Source of the DNA: Bacillota bacterium
GTDB lineage: Bacteria > Bacillota > Clostridia > Peptostreptococcales > Anaerovoracaceae
Direction of reading: 5' to 3'
DNA: 7,904 nucleotides
Assembly: GCA_016281165.1 (NCBI GenBank)
Contig: JAEEIC010000204.1
Coordinates: forward strand, 1 to 7,904
A model generated the notes under the pieces. It saw only the letters and a list, made by a program, of their open reading frames with translations. It was not told the origin of the DNA and searched no databases. The translations under genes and the position numbers were made by a program. This document shows positions 1 through 5,950 of this stretch, piece by piece; the first letter of the stretch is position 1, and every line of letters begins with the position of its first letter.

Positions 1-1074
1 ATCGGCGTCCTTGCCGACCTCGATGGAGCCGGTCCTGTCGCCGATGCCCAGCCACCTGGCCGGACGGATGGTCACGGCCTCAAAGGCGGCCTGCTCGGGG
101 AGCCCCGCTCCCATGCACATGCCGACGTGTATGGGCAGGTACTGGGTATCGCCGCCGGTGTCGGCGGTGAGCATGAAGTTGATGCCGGCCTCCTCCATCT
201 TCGCGGGAGTGTCGAGGCGTCTGTTCCAGATCTCGAACTTGGCCCTGCTCATGGTGAGAGGTCCGACGACGGCGGTGACGTTGTGCTTCTTGAGGAAGTT
301 GAGTATCATCCAGCCCTCGGTGCAGTGCTCTACGCTGTACTTGAGGCCGAACTCCTCGGCGACGCGCACGTGGGTGGCGATGTCGTCGGCCCTGTGGGCG
401 TGCATGCGGCACTTCATCTCGCCCCTGACCACGGGCACGAGGGCGTCGAGCTTGAAGTTGGGCTTGGGAGCCTTGGAGGGGTCTTTTTCGGCCGCGAGCA
501 GCGCGTCGGAATAGACCTTGGCGTCATAGAGGGCGTTCCTCATGAGGGCCGCGTTGCCCATGCGGGTCATGGGCATCTTGCCGTTGGTCCCGTAAACTCT
601 TCTGGGGTTCTCGCCCAGGGCGAACTTCATGACCTCGGTGCCGGGGATGGCCATGTCCTCGACGAACTCCACCTGCTTGAGCTTGAAGGCCTGGCCGACG
701 CCGCCGATGAGGTTGGCGCTGCCGGGCAGGATGCAGACGCTGGTGAAGCCGGCCGCTCTGGCCAGCTTGATGCCGTTCTCAAAGGGATAGACGGCGTCGA
801 TCGCCCTCACCTGCGGGGTGATGGGATCGGACATCTCGTTGCCGTCGATCTGGCTGTTCCTGTCGGTCATATCGGCAAAGTTGGAGATATGGGTGTGGGC
901 GTCGATGAGGCCCGGGGTCACGTACTTGCCCCTGGCGTTGATCACCTTCGCGTCGGAGGGAGCGTCGAATTCTTTGCCTACGAAAACGATCTTGCCCTTG
1001 TCGACTGCTACGACGCCGTTATTGATGGTCTCGCCTGTTACGGTGACGACTTTTCCGTTCTTTATTACGAGCAT
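1..1074 (-). CDS. Metal-dependent amidohydrolase, downstream tandem copy (3' end cut by window edge)
   Basis: The frame is open from an ATG at 1074-1072 to the window edge, giving 358 codons that end in GKDAD. By comparison with the neighbouring copy, only about 28 C-terminal residues are missing. It has the amidohydrolase TIM-barrel metal motifs: H60 and H62 in DAHTHI, HAHRADDI with H225 and H227, H250 in VEHC, and D305 in TADTGG. The C-terminal GSIEVGKDAD motif is typical of COG1228-type enzymes such as imidazolonepropionase- and prolidase-like hydrolases. No signal peptide is visible, so it is probably a cytoplasmic hydrolase of a cyclic amide, imide or peptide-like C-N bond; the substrate is unknown. 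An AGGAGG site (1083-1089, minus strand) sits 8 nt from the ATG, and the gap to the upstream copy is only 19 bp, so the two are probably cotranscribed. It is 88% identical to that copy by my hand alignment. Family assignment is firm and substrate is open. Confidence 0.88.
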   Translation of the reverse strand, partial: MLVIKNGKVVTVTGETINNGVVAVDKGKIVFVGKEFDAPSDAKVINARGKYVTPGLIDAHTHISNFADMTDRNSQIDGNEMSDPITPQVRAIDAVYPFENGIKLARAAGFTSVCILPGSANLIGGVGQAFKLKQVEFVEDMAIPGTEVMKFALGENPRRVYGTNGKMPMTRMGNAALMRNALYDAKVYSDALLAAEKDPSKAPKPNFKLDALVPVVRGEMKCRMHAHRADDIATHVRVAEEFGLKYSVEHCTEGWMILNFLKKHNVTAVVGPLTMSRAKFEIWNRRLDTPAKMEEAGINFMLTADTGGDTQYLPIHVGMCMGAGLPEQAAFEAVTIRPARWLGIGDRTGSIEVGKDAD

Positions 1075-1093
1075 ATTGTCTGTCCTCCTGCGC

Positions 1094-2254
1094 TTAGAGA
1101 TTCTGGAATACTTCGCCTTCGACGATGGTGTACAGGCAGCGGGTCATGTTGTTGAAGGGATGACCGTTGAAGATGGCCAGATCGGCGTCCTTGCCGACTT
1201 CGATGGAGCCTACCCTGTCGGCGACTCCCAGCCACTTCGCGGGACGGATGGTGACGGCCTCAAAGGCGGCCTTCTCGGGCAGGCCCATGGCCATGCACAT
1301 TCCGACGTGGATGGGCAGATACTGGGTATCGCCGCCGCTGTCGGCGGTGAGCATGAAGTTGATGCCGGCTTCCTCCATCATGGCGGGCATGTCGAGGCGC
1401 CTGTTCCAGATCTCGAACTTGGATCTTCCCATGAGGAGAGGTCCGACGATGGCGGTGACGTTATGCTCCTTGAGGAAGTCGAGTATCATCCAGCCTTCGG
1501 TGCAGTGCTCGATGCTGTACTTGAGCCCGAACTCTTCGGCGACTCTCACGTGGGTCGCGATATCGTCGGCCCTGTGGGCGTGCATGCGGCACTTCATCTC
1601 GCCCCTGACTACGGGCACGAGGGCGTCGAGCTTGAAGTTGGGCTTGGGAGCCTTGGAGGGGTCTTTTTCGGCCGCGAGCAGAGCGTCGGAATAGACCTTG
1701 GCGTCATAGAGGGTATTGCGCAGGAGAGCGGCGCTGCCCATGCGGGTGGAGGGCATCTTTCCCTGCTTTCCGTAGCGGTTCCTGGGGTTCTCGCCGAGGG
1801 CGAACTTCATGACCTCGGTGCCGGGCATGACCATGTCGTTGACGAACTGGGCCTTCTTGAGCTTGAAGGTCTGGCCCAGGCCGCCGATGAGGTTGGCGCT
1901 TCCGGGCAGGATGCAGACGGTGGTGAAGCCGGCCGCTCTGGCGAGGGTGATGCCGTTCTCAAAGGGATAGACGGCGTCGATGGCCCTGACCTGGGGAGTG
2001 ATGGGATCGGAAGTCTCGTTTCCGTCGATCTGGCTGGCCATATCCCTCATATCGTTGAAATTGGAGATGTGGGTATGAGCGTCGATCAGGCCCGGGGTGA
2101 CCCACTTGCCTCTGGCATTGATGACTTTGGCGTCGCTGGGGGCGTCGAATTCCTTTCCCACGAATACGATCTTGCCCTTGTCTACCGCGACGACACCGTT
2201 GTTTATGGTATCGCCGGTGACAGTTACCACTTTTCCGCCTTTGATTACGAGCAT
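1094..2254 (-). CDS. Metal-dependent amidohydrolase, complete upstream tandem copy
   Basis: This complete 386-residue amidohydrolase starts at an ATG preceded by AAAAGGAGG with 5 nt spacing, which fixes the start. An N-terminal beta-sandwich strand pattern (residues 1-50) leads into VTPGLIDAHTHI, where H60 and H62 are predicted metal ligands. VVRGEMKCRMHAHRADD (H225, H227), IEHCTEGW (H250) and LTADSGG (D305) supply the expected strand-5, -6 and -8 residues. AVTIRPAKWLG followed by GSIEVGKDADLAIF is the usual closing segment of COG1228 amidohydrolases, and the length fits the family. Many relatives have Asp-His at strand 8; here it is Asp-Ser, as Asp-Thr in the sister copy. The protein is probably cytoplasmic. 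It lies 84 bp downstream of fbp on the same strand, but no clear terminator or promoter separates them, so readthrough from fbp is possible. Specific substrate cannot be told from sequence. Confidence 0.92.
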   Translation of the reverse strand: MLVIKGGKVVTVTGDTINNGVVAVDKGKIVFVGKEFDAPSDAKVINARGKWVTPGLIDAHTHISNFNDMRDMASQIDGNETSDPITPQVRAIDAVYPFENGITLARAAGFTTVCILPGSANLIGGLGQTFKLKKAQFVNDMVMPGTEVMKFALGENPRNRYGKQGKMPSTRMGSAALLRNTLYDAKVYSDALLAAEKDPSKAPKPNFKLDALVPVVRGEMKCRMHAHRADDIATHVRVAEEFGLKYSIEHCTEGWMILDFLKEHNVTAIVGPLLMGRSKFEIWNRRLDMPAMMEEAGINFMLTADSGGDTQYLPIHVGMCMAMGLPEKAAFEAVTIRPAKWLGVADRVGSIEVGKDADLAIFNGHPFNNMTRCLYTIVEGEVFQNL

Positions 2255-2338
2255 AATTACCTCCTTTTAGTAAATAAATATCTGATGAGGCGCCGCCGTC
2301 AGCAAGAAGGCAGCACCATTATCCACATTTTTGCCGCT

Positions 2339-4300
2339 TTAACGGCCCTGGGTGAGGAGACCTTCGCGGTAGGCCTCGAGCAGCATCTTTAGGCAGTCGA
2401 TCTGCTCCTGTATCTCCTTGCCCTCGTCGGTGTCCTTGTTGAGCATGCGCGATGTCGCGCCTTCTCTCGCCACCTGCGAGGAGTGTATGTCGAGCTCCTC
2501 GAGCACGGCCTTCTCCTTGGAGACGAAGGGCTCGTGGGCCGAGAGTATGAAGCCGTAGGAATTCTGCACCAGGGAATAGCCGGCGATGCCGGTGGTCTTC
2601 TGATAGGCCTTGGCGAAGCCTCCGTCGATGATTATGGCCCTGCCATTGGCGTGTATGGGCTTGCTCCCCTTCTTGACGGGGATGTGACCGTTGATCACGG
2701 CGCCGTGCTCGACGCTGCCGCCGAACTCGGCCAGTATCTTCTCTATGAAGGGCACCTCGTCCAGATGGTCGTAATAGGGGTTCTTGGCCTCCTTCCAGGT
2801 GCTCTCGTCTTCGATGAAGAGTCGCTCGAAGGTGGTGATCTTCTTCTTGCCGAAGAGCGGCGACTTATATCCGCACCACAGGTACCAGCAGAGGTCTATG
2901 CCCCTCTTTCTCCGGCCGGGGTCGGTGGAACCGAAATAGCCGGCTCTCACCAGCCTGTCGCAGTAGTCGAACCATTCCTTGCCGCTCATGGGGCCGTCCT
3001 CGGTGTTCATGACGGCGAAATCGCCGTTCTTGTCCACAGGCACCGCTCCGTGGAAGAGCAGGTTGCCGTTGACCAGCTTGTACATGCTGCCCTTGGCGTA
3101 GAGGAAGCGCACGTGATCCTGCAGCAGCTCGCTCTCGATGAAGGCCTCCTGCAGCCTGTCCATGACGGCGTCCTCTTCGGGAGTCAGCTTATAGGGATCC
3201 TTCGGATCGATGGTCGGGAAGTTGCAGCTGCTCATGGGATAAGCGGTCCCGTCGAGATCGATAGTGTGCTTTTCGTAATCGATCTTGTCGAGATATCTCA
3301 GGTAGTCCATCTCGTAATGGGGATGCTCCTCCACCAGCTGGCCCTCGAGCTTGAACTGCATTATCGCGATGGCCTTGCCTATCTTTCTGAGGCTCTCGAG
3401 GTCGGTGTCGGTCATGGCGTCCTTGACGGTGACGGCGGCCTTGAAGTCGGTGCAGGCGTCGTTCTCATAGGTCTTCAGGGCGAAGGTGACCAGCGGCCTT
3501 AAGCTGATGCCGTAGCCTACCTCCAGGGTGTGCAGGTTGTCGTAGCGGGTGCATATCCTGATGACGTTGGCGATGCAGGCCTTGTTGCCCGCGGCGGCGC
3601 CCATCCAGAGTATGTCGTGGTTGCCCCACTGGATATCGACGCGGCCGAACTCCTTCAGCATGTTGACCACCTTGTCGCTGCCGGCGCCTCTGTCGAAGAG
3701 ATCGCCCACGATGTGCAGCTTGTAGATGGCGAGGTGGGATATGAGCTCGCACAGATCCTTGATGAAGGCGTCGGCGGCCCCTACCTCGATGATGGAATTG
3801 ATGATGTCCTGGCGGTGATTGGCCCTGCCCAGGTTCTCGTCGTTGGAGCCGTAGAGCAGCTCCTCCATGATGTAGGCGTACTCCTTGGGCATCTGCTTTC
3901 TGACGAAGGAGCGGGTATACTTGAAGGAAACCCTCCGCAGCAGCCTGATGAGCCTGTAGAGCAGAGAAGAATACAGACCGTGGAGATCGTCGGTCTGGCT
4001 CTTTAATATCTCGAGCTTGTCTTCGGGATAATATACGAGGGTGGCGAGTGTCTTGCGCTCGGCGGGCAGGAGCTCGGGAAAGACCTCGTCTATCCTGAGC
4101 TTGATGGTGCCGGAGGCGTTCTTGAGTATGTGTCTGAAAGCCTCAGACTCACCATGGATATCGCTCAAAAAGTGTTCTGTCCCCTTCGGCAGATTCTGTA
4201 TCGCCATCAGGTTGATGATCTCGGCCGACGCCGCCTGGGCGGTGGGAAAATCTTTCGCCAGCAGTTTGAGATACTTTTTGTCACTGTCTTCTATTTTCAT
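2339..4300 (-). CDS. fbp: Class III fructose-1,6-bisphosphatase
   Basis: This gluconeogenic enzyme removes the 1-phosphate of fructose-1,6-bisphosphate to give fructose-6-phosphate (EC 3.1.3.11). It belongs to the metallophosphatase-fold class III found mainly in Firmicutes, and its 653 residues match the usual 640-670. Calcineurin-like metal motifs occur in order: SDIHG (46-50), GDLFDRG (199-205), GNHD (226-229), FHGAVP (416-421) and INGHIP (536-541), ending in an IIIDGGFAKAYQ segment (557-567). The start has GGAGG at 4306-4310 (minus strand), 5 nt from the ATG. The B. subtilis homologue is Mn-dependent and activated by phosphoenolpyruvate (family knowledge). It is the first gene of a leftward unit, divergent from the EPSP-synthase-like gene, with an extended -10 promoter and a palindrome at the predicted start of transcription. 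All expected motifs are intact. Confidence 0.97.
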   Translation of the reverse strand: MKIEDSDKKYLKLLAKDFPTAQAASAEIINLMAIQNLPKGTEHFLSDIHGESEAFRHILKNASGTIKLRIDEVFPELLPAERKTLATLVYYPEDKLEILKSQTDDLHGLYSSLLYRLIRLLRRVSFKYTRSFVRKQMPKEYAYIMEELLYGSNDENLGRANHRQDIINSIIEVGAADAFIKDLCELISHLAIYKLHIVGDLFDRGAGSDKVVNMLKEFGRVDIQWGNHDILWMGAAAGNKACIANVIRICTRYDNLHTLEVGYGISLRPLVTFALKTYENDACTDFKAAVTVKDAMTDTDLESLRKIGKAIAIMQFKLEGQLVEEHPHYEMDYLRYLDKIDYEKHTIDLDGTAYPMSSCNFPTIDPKDPYKLTPEEDAVMDRLQEAFIESELLQDHVRFLYAKGSMYKLVNGNLLFHGAVPVDKNGDFAVMNTEDGPMSGKEWFDYCDRLVRAGYFGSTDPGRRKRGIDLCWYLWCGYKSPLFGKKKITTFERLFIEDESTWKEAKNPYYDHLDEVPFIEKILAEFGGSVEHGAVINGHIPVKKGSKPIHANGRAIIIDGGFAKAYQKTTGIAGYSLVQNSYGFILSAHEPFVSKEKAVLEELDIHSSQVAREGATSRMLNKDTDEGKEIQEQIDCLKMLLEAYREGLLTQGR

Positions 4301-4311
4301 CGGAGCCTCCC

Positions 4312-4324
4312 GGACTTAAAGTCC
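4312..4324. promoter_or_regulatory. Palindrome at the fbp transcription start, possible operator
   Basis: GGACTTAAAGTCC is a perfect 6-bp inverted repeat around one central base. It lies between the fbp ribosome binding site and the predicted -10, so it would cover the +1 region and the start of the mRNA. A repressor site is the simplest reading. The stem is too short and its loop too small for a useful RNA hairpin. No factor can be named. Confidence 0.35.
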
Positions 4325-4330
4325 CAATAA

Positions 4331-4339
4331 AGTATATCA
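4331..4339 (-). promoter_or_regulatory. Extended -10 promoter element for fbp
   Basis: On the minus strand this reads TGATATACT, a TGn extension followed by TATACT (5 of 6 against TATAAT). No good -35 hexamer lies 16-18 bp upstream, which is common for extended -10 promoters. Predicted transcription starts near 4324, giving a leader of about 24 nt. Confidence 0.5.
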
Positions 4340-4367
4340 TAAAAGGCGCTCCTTTCATAGATGTGAA

Positions 4368-4379
4368 CGAATATATTCG
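4368..4379. promoter_or_regulatory. 12-bp palindrome in the divergent control region
   Basis: CGAATATATTCG is perfectly self-complementary. It lies upstream of the -10 of fbp and about 36 bp upstream of the -35 of the rightward gene, so one bound protein could influence both promoters. AT-rich 12-mers like this can arise by chance; no known operator consensus fits. Confidence 0.3.
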
Positions 4380-4393
4380 CCGCGGGGAGAGGA

Positions 4394-4411
4394 AAGACGG
4401 CCGCGCGTCTT
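4394..4411. promoter_or_regulatory. Inverted repeat next to the rightward -35
   Basis: AAGACG (4394-4399) and CGTCTT (4406-4411) are inverted with a 6-base GC spacer and end 3 bp before the -35 hexamer. This is a typical place for an operator or activator site. It lacks a T-run and so is not an intrinsic terminator of the rightward strand. Confidence 0.3.
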
Positions 4412-4414
4412 CGT

Positions 4415-4443
4415 TTGACGCGGACGGCGGCTGCATGTATAAT
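4415..4443 (+). promoter_or_regulatory. Near-consensus sigma-70/sigma-A promoter of the EPSP-synthase-like gene
   Basis: The -35 is TTGACG at 4415-4420 and the -10 is a perfect TATAAT at 4438-4443, with 17 bp between them and a TG directly before the -10. Transcription should start near 4450, leaving a leader of about 14 nt that holds GGAG (4454-4457) before the ATG at 4464. Confidence 0.85.
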
Positions 4444-4463
4444 AAATCATTACGGAGAAAGCA

Positions 4464-5708
4464 ATGATCAGGATATATCCATCGGATTTCAACGGAATAC
4501 TCGAGGCCCCGGCTTCCAAGGCTGACGCCCAGAGGATACTCTTCGCCTCGGCCCTGCCCTCTACGCCCACGGTCATCTCCAATGTGCCCCGCTGCAACGA
4601 CATCAGGGCCACTATCTCATGCCTTGAGAGCTTCGGCTGCCGCGTGACCGCCACGCAGGACGGGGACATAGTCGTGGAGCCCTTCCCCAAGAACAATCCC
4701 GTCCCCACCGCCATCTTCGACTTCAAGAGCAGCGCCACCAGCGCGCGCTTTTCCATGGCCCTGGCGGCCGCCTTCGGGCTCAAGGCCAGCTGCAGGGGGA
4801 GCAGCGCCCTCTCCAAGCGCCACATGCTGCCCCTCACCAGCCGCATGGCTATAAGAGGAGTGAACTTCACGAGCTTTTCCCTTCCCCTCAGCATGCAGGG
4901 AAGGCTGGAGGGCGGATATTACGAATTCAGGGGCGACGAGGGCTCCCAGTTCATCAGCGCCCTGCTGCTCGCTCTTCCCCTGCTCCTCACCGACAGCAGG
5001 ATAGACCTCAGCACTCCCCTGGTCGACAGATCCTTCGTCGACATCACGATTGAGACCTTAAGGAAGTTCGGCATACGCGTCGAAGAAGACGAAAAAGGCT
5101 TCATGATACCCGGCAGGCAGGTCTACGTCTCGCCGGGCGAGATAGTGACCGAGAACGACTGGGCCCTGGCCTCGGCCTGGATCTGCGCTTCGGCCTTCGG
5201 GCGCTCGCGCGGAAACAGCCTCACCATAAACGGTCTCGCCTCGAAGTCCGCTCAGCATTACAAGGACCTGCAGGGGCTTCTTGCCCTGATATCACAGGAT
5301 TTCAGGGAGATGACCCTCGATATGAGCCACTGGCCTAGCCTTCTTACCCTGGTCGCCGCCGCGGCGGCCGTAAAGGGAGCGAAGGTGGAACTGAGCGGAG
5401 CGCCCCAGCTCAAGGTCAAGGAGACCAACAGGCTGAAGGTCACGGCCGAATGCATCAGGCAGCTGGGCGGAGAAGCGGAAGACAGCGACGACGGCATCAG
5501 CGTCAGGGGCCCGCGGGACGGAGAGATAAACGAAGACGCCGTCCTCGACTGCCACGGCGACCCCTGGGTGTTCCTCTCATTTGCTCTATCGGCTTCGCTT
5601 TTGAAGAAGCCTCTCGTGCTCAAGGACGAGGAGTGCGCGGAGAAGATCTACGGCGATTTTCTGCGCGATTACGCGGCCCTGGGTGGAAAGTATGAGATCT
5701 TCAGCTAG
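4464..5708 (+). CDS. EPSP-synthase-family protein (AroA-like) with altered active-site residues
   Basis: The 414 residues span the two-domain EPSP synthase fold. Canonical enzymes join shikimate-3-phosphate and PEP (EC 2.5.1.19). Family landmarks occur in order: EAPASKADAQR (14-24), SSATSARF (89-96), KRHMLPLTSRM (118-128), GSQFISALLLA (160-170), DRSFVDIT (188-195), KVKETNRLK (317-325), GDPWVF (365-370) and CAEKIYGDF (391-399). Numbered against E. coli, K22, R27, R124, S170, Q171, K340, E341, R344 and K411 have equivalents (K19, R24, R119, S161, Q162, K319, E320, R323, K394). However S23 is A20, S169 is G160, D313 is S292, N336 is Q315, and the H385-R386 pair is P367-W368. It may be a divergent AroA of this lineage or a paralogue with a new job. 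It is a single-gene unit with its own promoter and terminator, and no other shikimate gene is in view. ATG has GGAG 6 nt upstream. Confidence 0.85.
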   Translation: MIRIYPSDFNGILEAPASKADAQRILFASALPSTPTVISNVPRCNDIRATISCLESFGCRVTATQDGDIVVEPFPKNNPVPTAIFDFKSSATSARFSMALAAAFGLKASCRGSSALSKRHMLPLTSRMAIRGVNFTSFSLPLSMQGRLEGGYYEFRGDEGSQFISALLLALPLLLTDSRIDLSTPLVDRSFVDITIETLRKFGIRVEEDEKGFMIPGRQVYVSPGEIVTENDWALASAWICASAFGRSRGNSLTINGLASKSAQHYKDLQGLLALISQDFREMTLDMSHWPSLLTLVAAAAAVKGAKVELSGAPQLKVKETNRLKVTAECIRQLGGEAEDSDDGISVRGPRDGEINEDAVLDCHGDPWVFLSFALSASLLKKPLVLKDEECAEKIYGDFLRDYAALGGKYEIFS

Positions 5709-5738
5709 TTTACAGTATCATGATATATGTCATGTTCT

Positions 5739-5775
5739 AAGGGCCGGCGCCTTGCGCGTCCGCCCTTTATTTTAT
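5739..5775 (+). terminator. Rho-independent terminator after the EPSP-synthase-like gene
   Basis: A hairpin with a 12-position stem and one mismatch (5739-5750 with 5756-5767, starting AAGGGC and ending GCCCTT, 5-base loop) is followed by TATTTTAT. It starts 30 bp after the stop codon and precedes the pyr promoter, insulating the two units. Confidence 0.75.
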
Positions 5776-5799
5776 GCCGCTCTGCCCTTCATTTGTCGA

Positions 5800-5828
5800 T
5801 TGACGGCCCGTAAGGCAGGTGCTATATT
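5800..5828 (+). promoter_or_regulatory. Promoter of the pyrR-uracil permease operon
   Basis: TTGACG (5800-5805) and TATATT (5823-5828) are separated by exactly 17 bp, with TGC giving an extended -10. Transcription should begin near 5835, a few bases before the PyrR-binding structure, which gives a leader of about 115 nt. Confidence 0.85.
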
Positions 5829-5841
5829 TACATCGGTATAT

Positions 5842-5874
5842 ATCTTTAAGTCGGTACAGAGAGACTGACAAGAT
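5842..5874 (+). promoter_or_regulatory. PyrR-binding RNA hairpin (anti-antiterminator) in the pyr leader
   Basis: The RNA forms a lower stem AUCUU/AAGAU (5842-5846 with 5870-5874), a 5' bulge UAA (5847-5849), an upper stem GUCGGU/ACUGAC (5850-5855 with 5864-5869) and a loop ACAGAGAG. The loop contains CAGAGAG, which matches the CNGNGAG core of the published PyrR-binding consensus. Bulge on the 5' side and loop core are both hallmarks of the B. subtilis binding loops. UMP-bound PyrR should stabilise it and prevent the antiterminator, so the operon is switched off when pyrimidines are plentiful. Confidence 0.85.
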
Positions 5875-5918
5875 CGGATAACACGGGCCCTGCGCGGGCT
5901 TATGCTCTGTCTTGTCGG
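5865..5918 (+). promoter_or_regulatory. Antiterminator fold of the pyr leader
   Basis: CUGACAAGAU (5865-5874) can pair with GUCUUGUCGG (5909-5918) over 10 positions, including two G-U wobbles. The first arm is the 3' side of the PyrR-binding hairpin and the second arm is the 5' side of the terminator, so the folds exclude each other. A small GCCC/GGGC hairpin (5887-5890 with 5896-5899) fits inside the loop. Confidence 0.78.
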
Positions 5919-5936
5919 CGCGGCAAGGCATTTTTT
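5908..5936 (+). terminator. pyr attenuator terminator
   Basis: UGUCUUGUCG (5908-5917) pairs with CGGCAAGGCA (5921-5930) over 10 positions, two of them G-U, around a 3-base loop, followed by six U (5931-5936). It ends 14 bp before the pyrR ATG, directly ahead of its ribosome binding site, as in other PyrR-controlled leaders. Confidence 0.88.
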
Positions 5937-5950
5937 CATGGAGGGGACTC

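Larger units (their letters stand above)
1..2254 (-). repeat. Tandem gene duplication (1-1074 and 1181-2254, offset 1180 bp)
   Basis: The two amidohydrolase genes are direct repeats that align without any gap over 358 codons when 1180 is added to the coordinate. I count 43 amino-acid differences. Silent-site divergence is visible over most of the length (9 of 60 bases differ at 1-60, about 15% at 961-1074). The tract 383-533 versus 1563-1713 differs at only two positions (430 and 502). The duplication includes the ribosome binding site region only loosely, because the sequences upstream of the two ATGs differ. It is therefore an old duplication of the coding sequence with a recently homogenised centre (inference). 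Confidence 0.9.

Noticed and set aside
2269..2341. Possible fbp terminator or amidohydrolase promoter
   Set aside because: The hairpin around CTGACG and CATCAG has mismatches and only a broken AT-rich tail. TTGCTG with GATATT at 17 bp spacing on the minus strand is a weak promoter match. Neither is strong enough to list.
818..2392. Long plus-strand open frame (524 codons) opposite both amidohydrolases
   Set aside because: It is the antisense of the coding frame, kept open by GC-rich codon bias. It has no ribosome binding site and only low-complexity Gly/Asp/Glu/His/Val-rich sequence, and it overlaps clear conserved genes.
2483..3502. 339-codon plus-strand frame opposite fbp
   Set aside because: It is a shadow of a full-length, motif-complete fbp.
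4355..4894. 179-codon minus-strand frame running across the divergent control region
   Set aside because: It covers two predicted promoters and the start of the EPSP-synthase-like gene and shows no family resemblance.
5719..5734. Inverted repeat CATGA/TCATG just after the EPSP-synthase-like stop
   Set aside because: It is short, AT-rich, lies ahead of a better terminator and has no promoter beside it, so it is probably chance.
5912..5950. N-terminal extension of pyrR from a TTG
   Set aside because: It would start inside the attenuator stem, lacks a ribosome binding site and adds residues absent from known PyrR; ATG 5951 follows GGAGGGG.
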